NCBI RefSeq assembly: GCF_039871975.1
Contig: NZ_JBDPLL010000001.1
Source of the DNA: Trichormus_B sp936914905
GTDB taxonomy: Bacteria > Cyanobacteriota > Cyanobacteriia > Cyanobacteriales > Nostocaceae
DNA length: 64,000 bases
Reading direction: 5' to 3' (one strand)
In this document: positions 1 to 10,184 of the stretch, piece after piece
How the letters are laid out: the number at the start of each line of letters is the position of its first letter
Position numbering within the stretch: position 1 is the first letter of the stretch
Translations under genes and position numbers: made by a program
Notes under the pieces: generated by a model
What the model saw: the letters and a program-made list of their open reading frames with translations, nothing else
What the model was told of the DNA's origin: nothing
Database searches by the model: none

Positions 1-974
1 ACGGTAATGTTATTAACACTGTTAATTCCAGCAATGGCACAAGACATAGCAGTTAATTTTATACCTTTATTAATTTTGATAGTTCTTGTTGCTAATAGCG
101 CAGGATTATTAACTTTAGTAGGAGACTCTGCCACTTTTATTGTTGGTGATGCTGTAAATATTAGCTTTATAGATTATTTAGAGAAATTGAGTTTGGGGGG
201 AGTATTTACTATTTTTATTTAATAAAATTTGTAATACAAATCTAGATAATCTCGCAGAGTTACCCCACCCACAAATTAATCATGCACGAGTTTTAATGAT
301 GGGTGGGGTTATAGTAACTGTGGTATTGATATTTTTCGTAATTGGCGAATCTTTACCAAGTCCTATTTCCCCTGCATCTGTAGCTTTATTAGGTGCAAGT
401 TTAGCTTTATTACTAGTGCACCAAAGTAGAATTGATTCAGTTAATAATCTTTTGAAAGATGTAGATTGGAGTACATTAATATTCTTTATGAGTATTTTTG
501 TATTGATTGGCAGATTAGATAAAACAGGAGTTATTATATTAAAGGCCTATCAGGCTTTTTAGGAGTTTTTTTTAGGTAAAAATATTCTGCTGGGTTCTAT
601 ACTGTTGTTATTTGTGGTGGGGATATTATCCAGTGTTGTTCCCAATATTCCGTTAGTTGTCGCAATGGTTCTTTTGTTGAAAAAATATATTGTCAATGTG
701 GGATTAGCACCAGCAGAAGTTTTAGCACCAGATTGCCAAGGACAGTTTCCTCCAGAAGTTTTACCTTTGTTTTATTTATGCAATGATGTTTGGCGCAACT
801 TTGGGAGGAAATGGTACTTTAGTGGGAGCATCTTCTAATATTGTCGCTCCTGGTATTGCTGAACAGCATGGGAAACGCATTTCTTTTCAAACTTTTCTCC
901 ATTATGGAATTCCCGTTACTGTATTACAACTTGTTACTGCGGCTTTACATGTTTTGATTCAGTTTGTTCTATGA
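1..974 (+). pseudogene. Broken SLC13/ArsB-type anion or Na+ permease, 5' end outside window
   Basis: Four hydrophobic fragments in different frames (7-222, 296-562, 605-838, 783-974) read in order as one ion-transporter-superfamily permease. The piece at 7-222 has a TLVGDSATFIVGDA stretch typical of the NhaD/ArsB/citrate transporter fold. The last piece has GGNGTLVGASSNIVA followed by a final membrane helix, the usual C-terminal re-entrant loop and helix of SLC13 permeases. Stops and shifts lie near 222, 562 and 790-838, so no full-length product is possible. The intact protein would have about ten membrane helices in the plasma membrane. The substrate cannot be told from these pieces. The family call is good; the subfamily is uncertain. 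Confidence 0.7.
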
Positions 975-1190
975 GTGTCGAAATTGCAACTTAATAGTTT
1001 AAGTAGATAACCAAAGTTGCTAGTTAAGAACTATAGCAGATTGCAGATCAATGAGGTACAGAATCTAAATTGAAACCTAGACCGCAAGAAAATTTTACTC
1101 CTGACTCCTAACTCTCTAATTTATCCTCAGAATTCCCTTTATTTAGTCTTGATTGAAGAACTAGTAACTTACGTAAATAGAGATAATTAC

Positions 1191-1230
1191 AACAGAATTC
1201 AAGAGTTATAAATTCTGCTGTAATTGCATT
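1191..1230 (-). terminator. Possible weak terminator after the HLIP gene
   Basis: On the minus strand, just past the HLIP stop, ACAGCAGAATT can pair with AATTCTGTTGT around an 11-nt loop. No clear U-tract follows, so this may be only an mRNA 3' end stem. Confidence 0.25.
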
Positions 1231-1248
1231 CTGACTTCCGTGTTTTAT

Positions 1249-1452
1249 CTAATATCTCATAATGTGCAGGACATCACGGAGAACGCTATAGCCTGCTAAA
1301 TCCCACAGCAGGTAGGCTAAAAATCCAATCATTGCCAAGCGTCCATTCCATAATTCAGCTTGGGGATTCCAACCAAAGATAAAGGCGTTACGATCTACTC
1401 CATTATAGGCTTTAGCAACTGGTGGTACATCAGTAGAAGAACGAGTTTCCAT
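1249..1452 (-). CDS. High-light-inducible protein (single-helix chlorophyll-binding, HLIP)
   Basis: A 67-residue protein with one membrane helix at about residues 36-58. The helix starts with the chlorophyll-binding motif ELWNGRLAMIGF, the cyanobacterial version of ExxNGRxAM found in light-harvesting-like proteins, where Glu/Arg and Asn ligate chlorophyll and hold the dimer. Family members sit in the thylakoid, bind chlorophyll and carotenoid, and protect photosystem II assembly intermediates and chlorophyll biosynthesis enzymes under light stress. Length is normal for an HLIP. The long 5' region (1453-1958) would hold its promoter. It is intact although the flanking permease is decayed. Which HLIP paralogue (HliA-D) it is cannot be decided here. 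Confidence 0.9.
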   Translation of the reverse strand: METRSSTDVPPVAKAYNGVDRNAFIFGWNPQAELWNGRLAMIGFLAYLLWDLAGYSVLRDVLHIMRY

Positions 1453-1958
1453 CTTTTGCCTCCAAAGTTAAGCAAGTTTGAAATGTTGAATTTTTTATCC
1501 TAAACAATTTAATGCTTAACTTAAATCTACCTTCTGCACACAAAGCTACTTTATGCCTATAGGTACAAACTAGAGGCACTCTTATGGAAGATAATCAGGA
1601 ATTTATTTGCAGGGAAAAATCCACCTGGAGAGGCTGACAAGACACCTAATTATAAATAAGTGGAAATCGAGATAATTAATTCATGATTTAGGTCAGAGAA
1701 GATTCAAAATCTATGACTTAGTAATTAACAATATTTTACTGGAAATGTTCCATAATTTAACACTAATTAACAATCACAATATATTCAAGTTCTATCTAGC
1801 GTTACATAAAGGTATCCAACTTAAGAGAGATGCTAAGAACGGCTCATTTACTGGATTCTGAAAGCTGCGGGACTTGAATATTGACATAGATACAACTAAA
1901 TCCTTAATAAAAGCAAATTTAAGTTTAAAGAGAAACTTAGAGGCAGGAAATAGAAATC
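1453..1958. other. Intergenic region between divergent HLIP and repeat-protein genes
   Basis: About 500 bases between two divergent start codons, so promoters for both genes should lie here. It is very AT-rich. I found no coding remnant, clear operator or stable hairpin. Confidence 0.5.
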
Positions 1959-4900
1959 ATGCAGGAAATGTACATATATTTATGGTGGATAGCACAAATA
2001 CCTGTAAACACCGTCAACGTCACACCAGCACAGGCATCGGTTCTTACTTCCGGTCCTCGCTTCTTTGTGGCTTTAATTTCTGGGGTAATTCTCGCTTTTG
2101 CTTTCCAATTAGTGTTAACAAATCTCTCAATTGCGGCTGGGATTTCTTATTTGGGGCATCCGTCAGAGTCGCAGGAAGTTGAAAGTTTCGGGGGTACGAT
2201 TCGCAAAATTGGGACGAGGTTGGGAATTTGGACTTTAGTTACGGTAACAGTTGCTTTATTCATAGCTTGTTTCTTGGCTGTAAAATTGAGTCTATTAATT
2301 TTAGATCCCAGATTAGGTGCAATTTTGGGCTTGGTAATTTGGGGTGCATACTTTTTATTACTAATGTGGGTCAGCACAACTACGGTAGGATCTTTAATTG
2401 GTTCAGTCGTGAATACGGCCACTTCCAGTTTTCAGGCGATTATGGGAACGGCTACGGCTGCTTTGGGTGCTAGGGCTGTAAATCAGCAAGTGGTGGCAAC
2501 GGCGGAAGCAGCTGCATCGGCTGTCCGGCGGGAGTTAGGGAGTGCATTGACACCAGCAAGTATTCGCCAAAACATAGAAGAGTACATAGAAAAGCTACGT
2601 CCTCCAGAAATTGATATATCGAGGATTCGTTATGAATTTGAAAGGTTACTGAGTGAACCGCAATTTAAAGCCTATGCCAGTAGTTCAGACCTCCGTAATA
2701 TTGACCGTCAGCGGTTTATTGATTTAGTCAGCAGTCGCACAGATTTATCTCAACGAGAAGTTAACCGTATCGCTGATTCTTTATATGGTGTTTGGCAACA
2801 AGTAATCAGTCAGCAAGTACCCACAAACGATCGCTTGGGTGAGTTGGTTGATTATCTCAAATCCCTGGCGCCAGGACAAACTAAAACAGATGAACTCAAT
2901 GCTAAACTTGACCAGTTAATTACAGAAATTCATTCCTCCAAAGAAACAGAAGAAAAGCCTGGTATGATACAACAGGCAATATCGGCACTAACTGGGGTAG
3001 TTTTAGGTAGGGCAGATTTATCTGATTTGGATGTAGAAAAAATTTGGGATTCCCTAGCTACTGCTAGAGGAAAAGTCACAAAACAAGTTATACAACAGCC
3101 TTATAATCCAATTCGCGCTGATATTGAAAATTACTTACTCAATACCCATCCTTGGCAATTAAGTCCGAAGAATATTGTTCAAGAATTTCGAGATGTGATC
3201 TATGATCCTGCTGCTGATCCTGGTGTAATACGCAGCGAATTAGAGAAAATTACCCGTCAAGATTTTGTCAATATTCTGCAAGCCAAGGGACTCTTAACTC
3301 AAGGTCAAATTCAGGAACTTACTGATCAATTGGTAGCAGTAAAAAATGAAGTATTGATAACAGTAATTGCCGAGGGAGAAAGAGAGACTGTCCAAGATTT
3401 GCAAAGAAGAGTTGAAAGTTATTTACTTGTGACTCCTAAAGCAGACTTGACATCAGCAGGAATTGAGGAAAATTTTAAACCTTTGTTGGCAGATTCAGAG
3501 GCAGATTATCAATCTTTATCCCGGCGATTAGCACAAGTTGAACGGGAACAAATGGGAGAAATTCTATTAGCACGTAATGATATTCAGGAGTGGGAATTAG
3601 ACCCGATTTTAGATGAGTTGGAAATGCAGCGTGATCGTGTGTTGTTAGAATCTCTCAGGATGTCCAAACAGGCACAACATCAAGCGGAAACTCTGTGGTT
3701 GAATGTTGAATCATATCTGCGTAACACGGGTAGGCAAGAATTAAATCCTGATGCTATCCGCACTAATCTGAAACGACTGTTGGAAGACCCCCAAGGGGGA
3801 ATTATGGCTATTCAGGCAGGGTTGTCTCGCTTTGACCGAGATACTTTGGTGCAGTTGTTGAGTCAACGCCAAGATTTAAATGAAGCACAAGTTAATCAAA
3901 TTATTGACGTGGTGGAAGAAATATGGGGTGGTATTCTCCACACACCACAAAAAGTAAAAGAACAATATGATTCTATCACCTCTACTATTGCAGATTATCT
4001 GCGAAATACTGGTAAGGAAGAATTGAATCCTGAAGCTATTCAGCAAGATTTAACTAGCTTATTTGCACATCCCAGAGAAGGTTTTGTAGCACTGCGTCGT
4101 CGTTTATCGCAAATTGACAGGGATACTTTGATGAGGTTGTTGACTCAAGGTCAAGATTTGAGTGAGGAACAAGTTAATCAAATTATTGATGCTGTGCAGA
4201 CATCAATTAGAAATATTATCCGTGCGCCGCGTCGGTTAGCAACCAGGACACAACAAAGAATACAAACTTTCCAAACTTATTTGCAGGAGTATTTACGATT
4301 AACTGGTAAAGCAGAATTGAACCCCGAAGGCATTAAGCGGGATGTGCAATTATTGTTGCATGATCCACGAGTAGGGATGGAAAGTTTGAGCGATCGCCTC
4401 TCGCATTTCGACAGAGATACAATTATTGCGTTGTTGAAAATTCGGGAAGATATAAGTGATGAAGAAGCAGGGAGAATTGCGGATAAGATTATACTCGTGC
4501 GTGATCAATTTGTAGAAGAGGTTCGGGGTATTCAACGACGTATTCAAGATGTAATCGAGGGGATTTTTGCCAGTATTCGCAATTATCTTAATTCTCTAGA
4601 ACGCCCCGAACTTAATTATGATGGCATTAAGCATGATATCCACCAATTGTTTGAAGATCCCCAAGCCGGGTTTGATACATTACGCGATCGGCTCTCATCT
4701 TTCAATCGTGATACCTTGGTAGCTATTTTAAGTTCTCGTGAGGATATCTCTGAGGACGATGCTAAACACATTATTGACCAAATTGAACGCGCACGAAATA
4801 CTGTTTTACAAAGGGCTGAACAGCTACAGCACGAAGCGCACAATCGGCTAGAACAGGTGAAACATGAGGCACAGCGTCAAGCAGAGGAAACGCGCAAAGC

Positions 4901-4994
4901 AGCTGCTAATGCCTCTTGGTGGTTGTTTGCAACAGCGGTTGTTTCTGGGATTTCTGCGGCTTTAGGAGGTGCGATCGCTGTGGTGTTGATTTAA
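1959..4994 (+). CDS. Large membrane protein with seven ~75-residue helical repeats, unknown function
   Basis: A 1011-residue protein. Three likely membrane helices lie near residues 33-60, 92-116 and 117-142, and one at the extreme C-terminus (about 988-1010). Between them is a soluble helical region with about seven copies of a repeat. Each begins with xxYLxNTGxxELNPxxI, continues through LLxDPxxG, and ends DRDTLVxLLSxRxDLSExxVxxIID. The first three copies are divergent; the last four (about 565-960) are close to each other. The stretch before the last helix is a charged coiled coil (QLQHEAHNRLEQVKHEAQRQ). Homologues in databases are often labelled MFS transporter, but the architecture does not fit that. 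I infer a membrane-anchored scaffold. Intact in a decaying region, so probably under selection. Confidence 0.75.
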   Translation: MQEMYIYLWWIAQIPVNTVNVTPAQASVLTSGPRFFVALISGVILAFAFQLVLTNLSIAAGISYLGHPSESQEVESFGGTIRKIGTRLGIWTLVTVTVALFIACFLAVKLSLLILDPRLGAILGLVIWGAYFLLLMWVSTTTVGSLIGSVVNTATSSFQAIMGTATAALGARAVNQQVVATAEAAASAVRRELGSALTPASIRQNIEEYIEKLRPPEIDISRIRYEFERLLSEPQFKAYASSSDLRNIDRQRFIDLVSSRTDLSQREVNRIADSLYGVWQQVISQQVPTNDRLGELVDYLKSLAPGQTKTDELNAKLDQLITEIHSSKETEEKPGMIQQAISALTGVVLGRADLSDLDVEKIWDSLATARGKVTKQVIQQPYNPIRADIENYLLNTHPWQLSPKNIVQEFRDVIYDPAADPGVIRSELEKITRQDFVNILQAKGLLTQGQIQELTDQLVAVKNEVLITVIAEGERETVQDLQRRVESYLLVTPKADLTSAGIEENFKPLLADSEADYQSLSRRLAQVEREQMGEILLARNDIQEWELDPILDELEMQRDRVLLESLRMSKQAQHQAETLWLNVESYLRNTGRQELNPDAIRTNLKRLLEDPQGGIMAIQAGLSRFDRDTLVQLLSQRQDLNEAQVNQIIDVVEEIWGGILHTPQKVKEQYDSITSTIADYLRNTGKEELNPEAIQQDLTSLFAHPREGFVALRRRLSQIDRDTLMRLLTQGQDLSEEQVNQIIDAVQTSIRNIIRAPRRLATRTQQRIQTFQTYLQEYLRLTGKAELNPEGIKRDVQLLLHDPRVGMESLSDRLSHFDRDTIIALLKIREDISDEEAGRIADKIILVRDQFVEEVRGIQRRIQDVIEGIFASIRNYLNSLERPELNYDGIKHDIHQLFEDPQAGFDTLRDRLSSFNRDTLVAILSSREDISEDDAKHIIDQIERARNTVLQRAEQLQHEAHNRLEQVKHEAQRQAEETRKAAANASWWLFATAVVSGISAALGGAIAVVLI

Positions 4995-5022
4995 GTGTCT
5001 AACTTATCTCAGCTATATTTTT

Positions 5023-5047
5023 AACCTCCCATTTGGGAGGTTTTTTT
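5023..5047 (+). terminator. Rho-independent terminator of the repeat-protein gene
   Basis: AACCTCCC, a four-base ATTT loop, then GGGAGGTT run directly into seven T. It lies 29 bases after the stop at 4994. Confidence 0.9.
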
Positions 5048-5164
5048 GACTAACGGCTAATTAACTAATCAATACATATCCCGAAAGAGATCACTGTAGT
5101 GTAGGAATTATTAATACTTTTATATTAATCTCATTATCTATCTCTAGCAAGATCAGAGGCACTA

Positions 5165-5197
5165 TGAGGCACTATTACGAATTACGAATTACGAATT
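5165..5197. repeat. Short tandem repeat ATTACGA
   Basis: Heptamer units (ATTACGA) repeated about four times, a typical Nostocales STRR tract located between a terminator and the rhomboid remnant. Confidence 0.7.
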
Positions 5198-5202
5198 ATT
5201 TT

Positions 5203-5895
5203 ACCGTAGTTGCACCATTCGCATAAAAGCCGCACCTGTTACCAATCCGGCACACTGTCCCCAATAACTAAGATTATTCACACCAACGGGGATATTCAAA
5301 CTACCAATTCCATAAAATAACTGCTTAAGAAACCACCAAAATAAATATGAGAAAGCTGGCATTTACACAGGAATGATAACAACAATTAAAGGCAAAACAG
5401 AATATATTTCTCTTCTAGTTAAGTGGATAATATAAGCACCTAAAACAGATGCAGCCACACCATTAGACCCAATCACTGGAACTGTTAATGTTGATGCCAG
5501 AAAAATATGAATTACTCCAGAAGAATACCAGTAACTAAATAAAGAAATAAATATCTTTGTTGTCCCAGAAACCTTTCTAGAGTCTTACCAAACACCCATA
5601 AAAACAGTAAATTGCCTATGATTTGACTACAACTACTATGCAGAAACAGCGATACAGGTAAAGATATTAATCGCCAAAATACAACTATCCAAGCTGCTGA
5701 ACTGTGAAAAATTACATTTGTTATTGCTGCATTCGTCTGTGCTGGAATTATCCCCAAACTAGTGATAAAATTGCCTAATTGCTCACTCGATTCAAGTTTA
5801 AGTTCCCAGCAAAATATACCAACATTAATACCAGTCAACCAATAAGTAATAATTGGCTTTTTCCAATGCTGAATGTTATCACTAATAGGAATCAT
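5203..5895 (-). pseudogene. Broken rhomboid-family intramembrane protease
   Basis: The intact part (5895-5512) has the first membrane helix, then HSSCSQIIGNLLFLWVFG, the usual rhomboid helix-2 region with its Asn, and a further helix. A one-base shift near 5525 is followed in another frame by PVIGSNGVAASVLGAYI, which corresponds to the rhomboid catalytic GxSG loop. A stop then cuts the frame near 5356, and the tail reads SYWGQCAGLVTGAAF, matching the HxxG region of the last helix but with Gln where the catalytic His is expected. The family cleaves membrane proteins within the bilayer. With a shift, a stop and altered catalytic positions it is clearly dead. Confidence 0.8.
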
Positions 5896-6930
5896 AGTAA
5901 TTATTAATTAGTAATTCTAATTCGTAATTGAATACATAAATTCTCCAGTTTTGAATTTTGAATTTTGAATTGATTTATCCCGAGTCCCCGAATCCCTGTG
6001 GCAAGATTGTAATGATGTACTTAACTCAGCAACCTAGATGCTAGGAAACACACTTGTTGGAAGATAGCAAATTATCAGCATTATCAGCCATTTGGGAGGA
6101 GGGCGACTTGGCGAAATTTATGTTGCTGATGATACTCTTATTTACTTACCTTACTAGAGTGTGTTGTCAAGAAACTCAAGCCTAAGTCTAGTAATACAGG
6201 CACTTTAGAAATAGCTAGACGGCTATTTGATAATGAAGCGCAAGTTTTATACAAATTAGGAACTCATGATCTCATTCCCCAACTCTTAGCATAATTTGAG
6301 GAAAATGCAGAATTCTATCTTGTCCAAGAATTTATTCCCAGTCATTACCTAAGTCAAGAATTATCACCAGGAAAAACCTTAAGTCAATATGCAGTCATTT
6401 TGCTGTTACAAGAAATTTTATAAATATTGGATTTTGTACATCAACAAAAAGTAATTCACCGTGATGTGAATCCACACAATATATTGAGACGAGAGGAAAA
6501 TGGGAAATTAATTTTAATTGATTTTAGGGCAGTTAAAGAAATCACTACTCAATTAATTAATCCCACAGCTCAAATTTAATCTACAGTTGCTATTGGTACA
6601 CCTGGTTATATTCGGTGAGAACAAGCACAAGGCACAGCCAAATTAAGTCGTGACATTTATGCTTTGGTAATTATTGGTATTCAAGCTATCACAGGATTAT
6701 CACCTCACCAATTAGCAAAAGATGCAGATACTAATGAAATTATTTGGCGTAGTCATACCACAGTCACACCAGAATTTGCAGAATCTTTAGATAAAATGGT
6801 CTGTTATGATTTTCCTCAACGTTATGCTTATGCAACTCTAGCTTTAAATGCCCTACAAGAGTTAATTACACGTCCCGGAACAATAGTCTTCAGTCTTGGT
6901 GCTTAAATTTATAGTATCAAACCTCAGAGA

Positions 6931-6964
6931 TCTAAAAAAGTGTATTGTCTAAAAAAGTGTATTG
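6931..6964. repeat. 17-bp exact tandem duplication
   Basis: TCTAAAAAAGTGTATTG occurs twice with no spacer (6931-6947, 6948-6964) inside the broken kinase-TPR gene. Confidence 0.95.
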
Positions 6965-7619
6965 ATTAAATTAGCATTAGGAATATTTATACTGGGGATG
7001 GGGGGAATGGCATCAATATACATATTTAAGCAAATCAATACTAATAATACCACGGAATTACATAAACAAGGAGACACACTTTTACAATTACAAAGATATG
7101 AATATGCACTAGCAGTTTATCAAAAAGTAGTGAATATCAAACCAAATCATTTTCAAGGATGGTTTTCTAGGAGAAATATCTTCATTACCTCACGACGATA
7201 TCCAGAAGCAATTGATTCTTTTAAGCAGGTTATGAAATATGATCCTAATAACTATCAAGCATGGTATAGTTTAGGATAGTCATTACATCAAAGCCAACGT
7301 TATGCAGAGGCTATAGAAGCTTATAATCAAGCGATTTCAGTGAAAAATAATGACTATCTAGTCTGGTATAATTTAGGTAATTCACAATATTTTTTACAAA
7401 AATATGAAGATGTTCTATTATTGTATAATAAGGCAGTACGGTATCAGAGAAATAATTACCAAACCTGGTATAGTAGAGGTAAGGCCTTATTAAATTTACA
7501 AAAATATCCAGAAGCTATAGCATCTTATCAACAAGCTATTAAATATAAACCTGATTACTAACAAGTAATAGAAGCACTCAAACAGGCAGAAAATCAATTA
7601 CCACAGCCAAAAAAATCGC

Positions 7620-7642
7620 CCCACCATTGTACCAATGGTGGG
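7620..7642 (+). terminator. Stem-loop at the end of the kinase-TPR remnant
   Basis: CCCACCATTG, TAC loop, CAATGGTGGG: ten perfect base pairs at the 3' end of the remnant. No T-run follows, so the terminator role is uncertain. Confidence 0.4.
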
Positions 7643-7841
7643 AATGCCTAATGCAAATTATTAAGTATTTTTAAATAAATGATTTCAAGTTTATATTAAC
7701 TAAGTCCTAATATTCACTTCTCCTGGATAATCTGGTGTAGAAAAATATGCGATTTTGGCATCTGAATCTATCTGACTAAACAGATTGGGTTAACTGACAG
7801 TAGACATTTTTTTCTGGGTGAAAATTTTTTAAATTTTTTCC

Positions 7842-9518
7842 CTAAGTAAGTAGGAGTTTTTCATGATACTCTTTCAATTTGATTTGAGCTTGAGGATAAA
7901 TACTTGTATCTTGGGGAATTTTGTCAAGCAATTTTATTGCTCCAGAAAAGTCATTAACTAATGCTTTTTGGTAGGCTTTATACAAGAAATATCCTGCTCT
8001 CATTTGTTGTTTTAGATTGTATTCAACTAATTTTTGTTGCAGCATAGCACCCGCAGCAGTTTCTGGACTAATTTGACGCAGATATTCTAAAGCAGCCGAG
8101 AAATCTTTAACTTCGGCTTTTGCATAAGCTTGACTTAATAAATCATTTGTTTTTGCTTCCAGGTTAGCTTGTGTTTGTTCAAGTATTTTTTCTCTTTTAG
8201 AACGCCAATATAAAGTGTAGGGAATTTTCGGAACAGCAGGCATTGCTTCTGATAATTTACCTTCATTTAAGGCTTGTTCAGCGACTAAATAGTTTTCTGT
8301 GTCAGCTTGCCATTGCTTTTGCCATTCAGCAATTGAATCTTGAGCTTCCAGATATACATTGCTGTAGGGAGGAATTGATTTAGCTAAATTAATTGCTTTT
8401 TCTAAATTCCCGGCTTGATACTCTGATATTGCTTGAGATAAGGTTACTGTTTCTGGGTGGAGTTGAGATTGACTACCTAAAGAATATGCTCCTAAGCCAA
8501 CTACTAAAGAATTAATCATAAAGAATTAATCATGATTCCCCATTGCATTCCTGCTAATAATGGGTCTGATTTAACAGTGGTATTTTGATTTTGAACTGTA
8601 ACAATTTTATCTTTCGGTTCAGCAACTATTGAAGACTTTTGTGACACAATTGCTTCTGTCTGGTGTTTCCATGTGATGTGTTGAAATACCCAAATCACTT
8701 CACTAGCAGACTGAAAACGTTCTTGATATTTATAGCGAATCATTTCGCTGATAAAAACGGTTAGATAATCATCAATTTTAGTATTTTCACAACACCAAGG
8801 CAGGTCATTATTCGCAGGATTAATTTTTAGTTGCAGAGGTATTAAACCTGTTAAACCTTCCTTGGAGAGCAATAATTCCCAAAGCATAAATATCACTATT
8901 AGGTTGTGTTTGACCAAGAAATTGTTCTGGTGGGATGTAACCTAATAAACTCAAAGGAATCTGAGAAATCAATAATTCTGTATCAATTCTAAAATCAATT
9001 GGCTGAATTGAACCAAAATCAATTAGCACTAATTTTCCATCACAAGAGCGTAGGATTAAGTTTTCTGGTTTGATATCACAGTGAATGAATCCTTGAGAAT
9101 GAACAAATTCAAGAATGCCTAAAGCATCTTCTAGAAATGCCATAGCTGCGGTTGTATCCCATTTGCATCCCTGCTGTTGATTCTGTTTTAATTCGACAGA
9201 TAAGGGTTGCCCAGAAATGTATTCTTGCACCAAATAAAACCAATCATCTTCCTCAAAACAGGTGATAAGTTGAGGAATTTGATCATACTGTCCTAAATGC
9301 TTGAGAGTTTCGGTTTCTGTAAGAAAACGCAGTTTGAGGTAGTCAAAATAGGAATCGGACTGATAGTTGTTAACTTTTAGCTGTTTAACAACATATCTGG
9401 GTCTTTCTGGATAGTCTACATCTTCAACAATGTATATTTGTCCAAATACTCCTACACCAAGGCTTTGAAGGATGTGGTAGCGTCCTTGCAATAACTGACT
9501 GACTGTTTGCTTGCTCAT
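7842..9518 (-). pseudogene. Recently broken Ser/Thr protein kinase with C-terminal repeat region (copy B)
   Basis: Three overlapping frames (9518-8820, 8917-8516, 8519-7842) make one protein of roughly 560 residues. The kinase domain is well kept: GVGVFGQIYIVED P-loop, VVKQLKV with the ATP-binding Lys, HCDIKPENLI catalytic loop, DFGSIQP. After the kinase lies a membrane helix (SLVVGLGAYSLGS) and a helical region with weak TPR-like units. Only two lesions are seen, both tandem duplications: CCTTCCTT at 8856-8863 and a 14-bp repeat at 8506-8533. Removing one copy of each joins the pieces as ALQGLTGL and GIMINSLVVGLG. The gene must have been lost recently. Its substrate is unknown. Confidence 0.88.
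8506..8533. repeat. 14-bp exact tandem duplication that breaks the kinase frame
   Basis: AAAGAATTAATCAT is present twice without spacer (8506-8519, 8520-8533). One copy fewer puts the kinase and its membrane/repeat region back in one frame. Confidence 0.97.
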
Positions 9519-10184
9519 AATTTCCTTACTGAGGAATTTCTACATAAGTTGTTACCTACCTTTTCTGAATTTGCGGGCTGTTTCCGGAATACTGAGAAAT
9601 AATTCTTTGTAACTTTAAATTAGGTTGAGTTCCACAAATTCCTGCTTGCAAATTTCTATTTTCATGATAAAAAGCCTACAACGACCTAACAATAAGCTTT
9701 TGTTACTTTTGCGATTTCCGAGAGCTATTAGAATAGCAGTAAAATTATGTACACTTAATTCACGGGTATCCCGGATATTTTAATATCCATTTCTTCAATA
9801 TATATACTAGCAGATATGTAATGTTACTTACCTACCTAAATGAGGGGTCTGAGGTAGTAGGGGTTTAAGGTATTAGGGGTTTGAGGTAGCATAGTAAGTT
9901 GGAGAGGGGTTTAGCTGGGTTCTGCCTATAGATAGAAAAGCGGTATGAGATCAGAGCAAAGACACTGATATGCTGGCTTAATTAAATACATCACGTTATC
10001 AACTGATTTGGGAATTTTGCTGCTCCTTTCTTATTTATTCCATTAGGGAGTTTAAAGCTTTAAAACCAAGATTGTTTATATCCCTAGTCATATCTTTGGG
10101 ATGTTATTGCTGAAATATTTCTTAACATAGTGAGGAAAACAGTTATCAGTTGCAATAGGTTATTCTTTCGCTACAACCCACAAC
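9519..10184. other. Intergenic region without recognisable genes
   Basis: About 665 bases between the kinase start and the end of the GTPase gene. It holds a run of three similar units at 9842-9893 (GAGGTAG/TAGGGGTTT variants). I see no coding remnant or RNA gene. Confidence 0.5.

Larger units (their letters stand above)
6038..7651 (+). pseudogene. Broken Ser/Thr protein kinase with TPR C-terminus (copy A)
   Basis: Reading across frames gives a PknB-type kinase followed by tetratricopeptide repeats. Stops occur in or near the P-loop (SHLGGGRLGEIYVAD), near 6292 and 6421, and near 6579 and 6617. The catalytic loop reads HRDVNPHNIL instead of HRDIKPENIL and the Mg-binding DFG reads DFR, so decay includes catalytic residues. 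After 6962 a membrane helix (ALGIFILGMGGMASIYIF) leads into at least four TPR units with stops at 7277 and 7559. Intact members are membrane-anchored eukaryotic-type kinases abundant in filamentous cyanobacteria. A 17-bp tandem duplication (6931-6964) lies between kinase and TPR parts. Several independent hits make this an old pseudogene. Confidence 0.85.
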
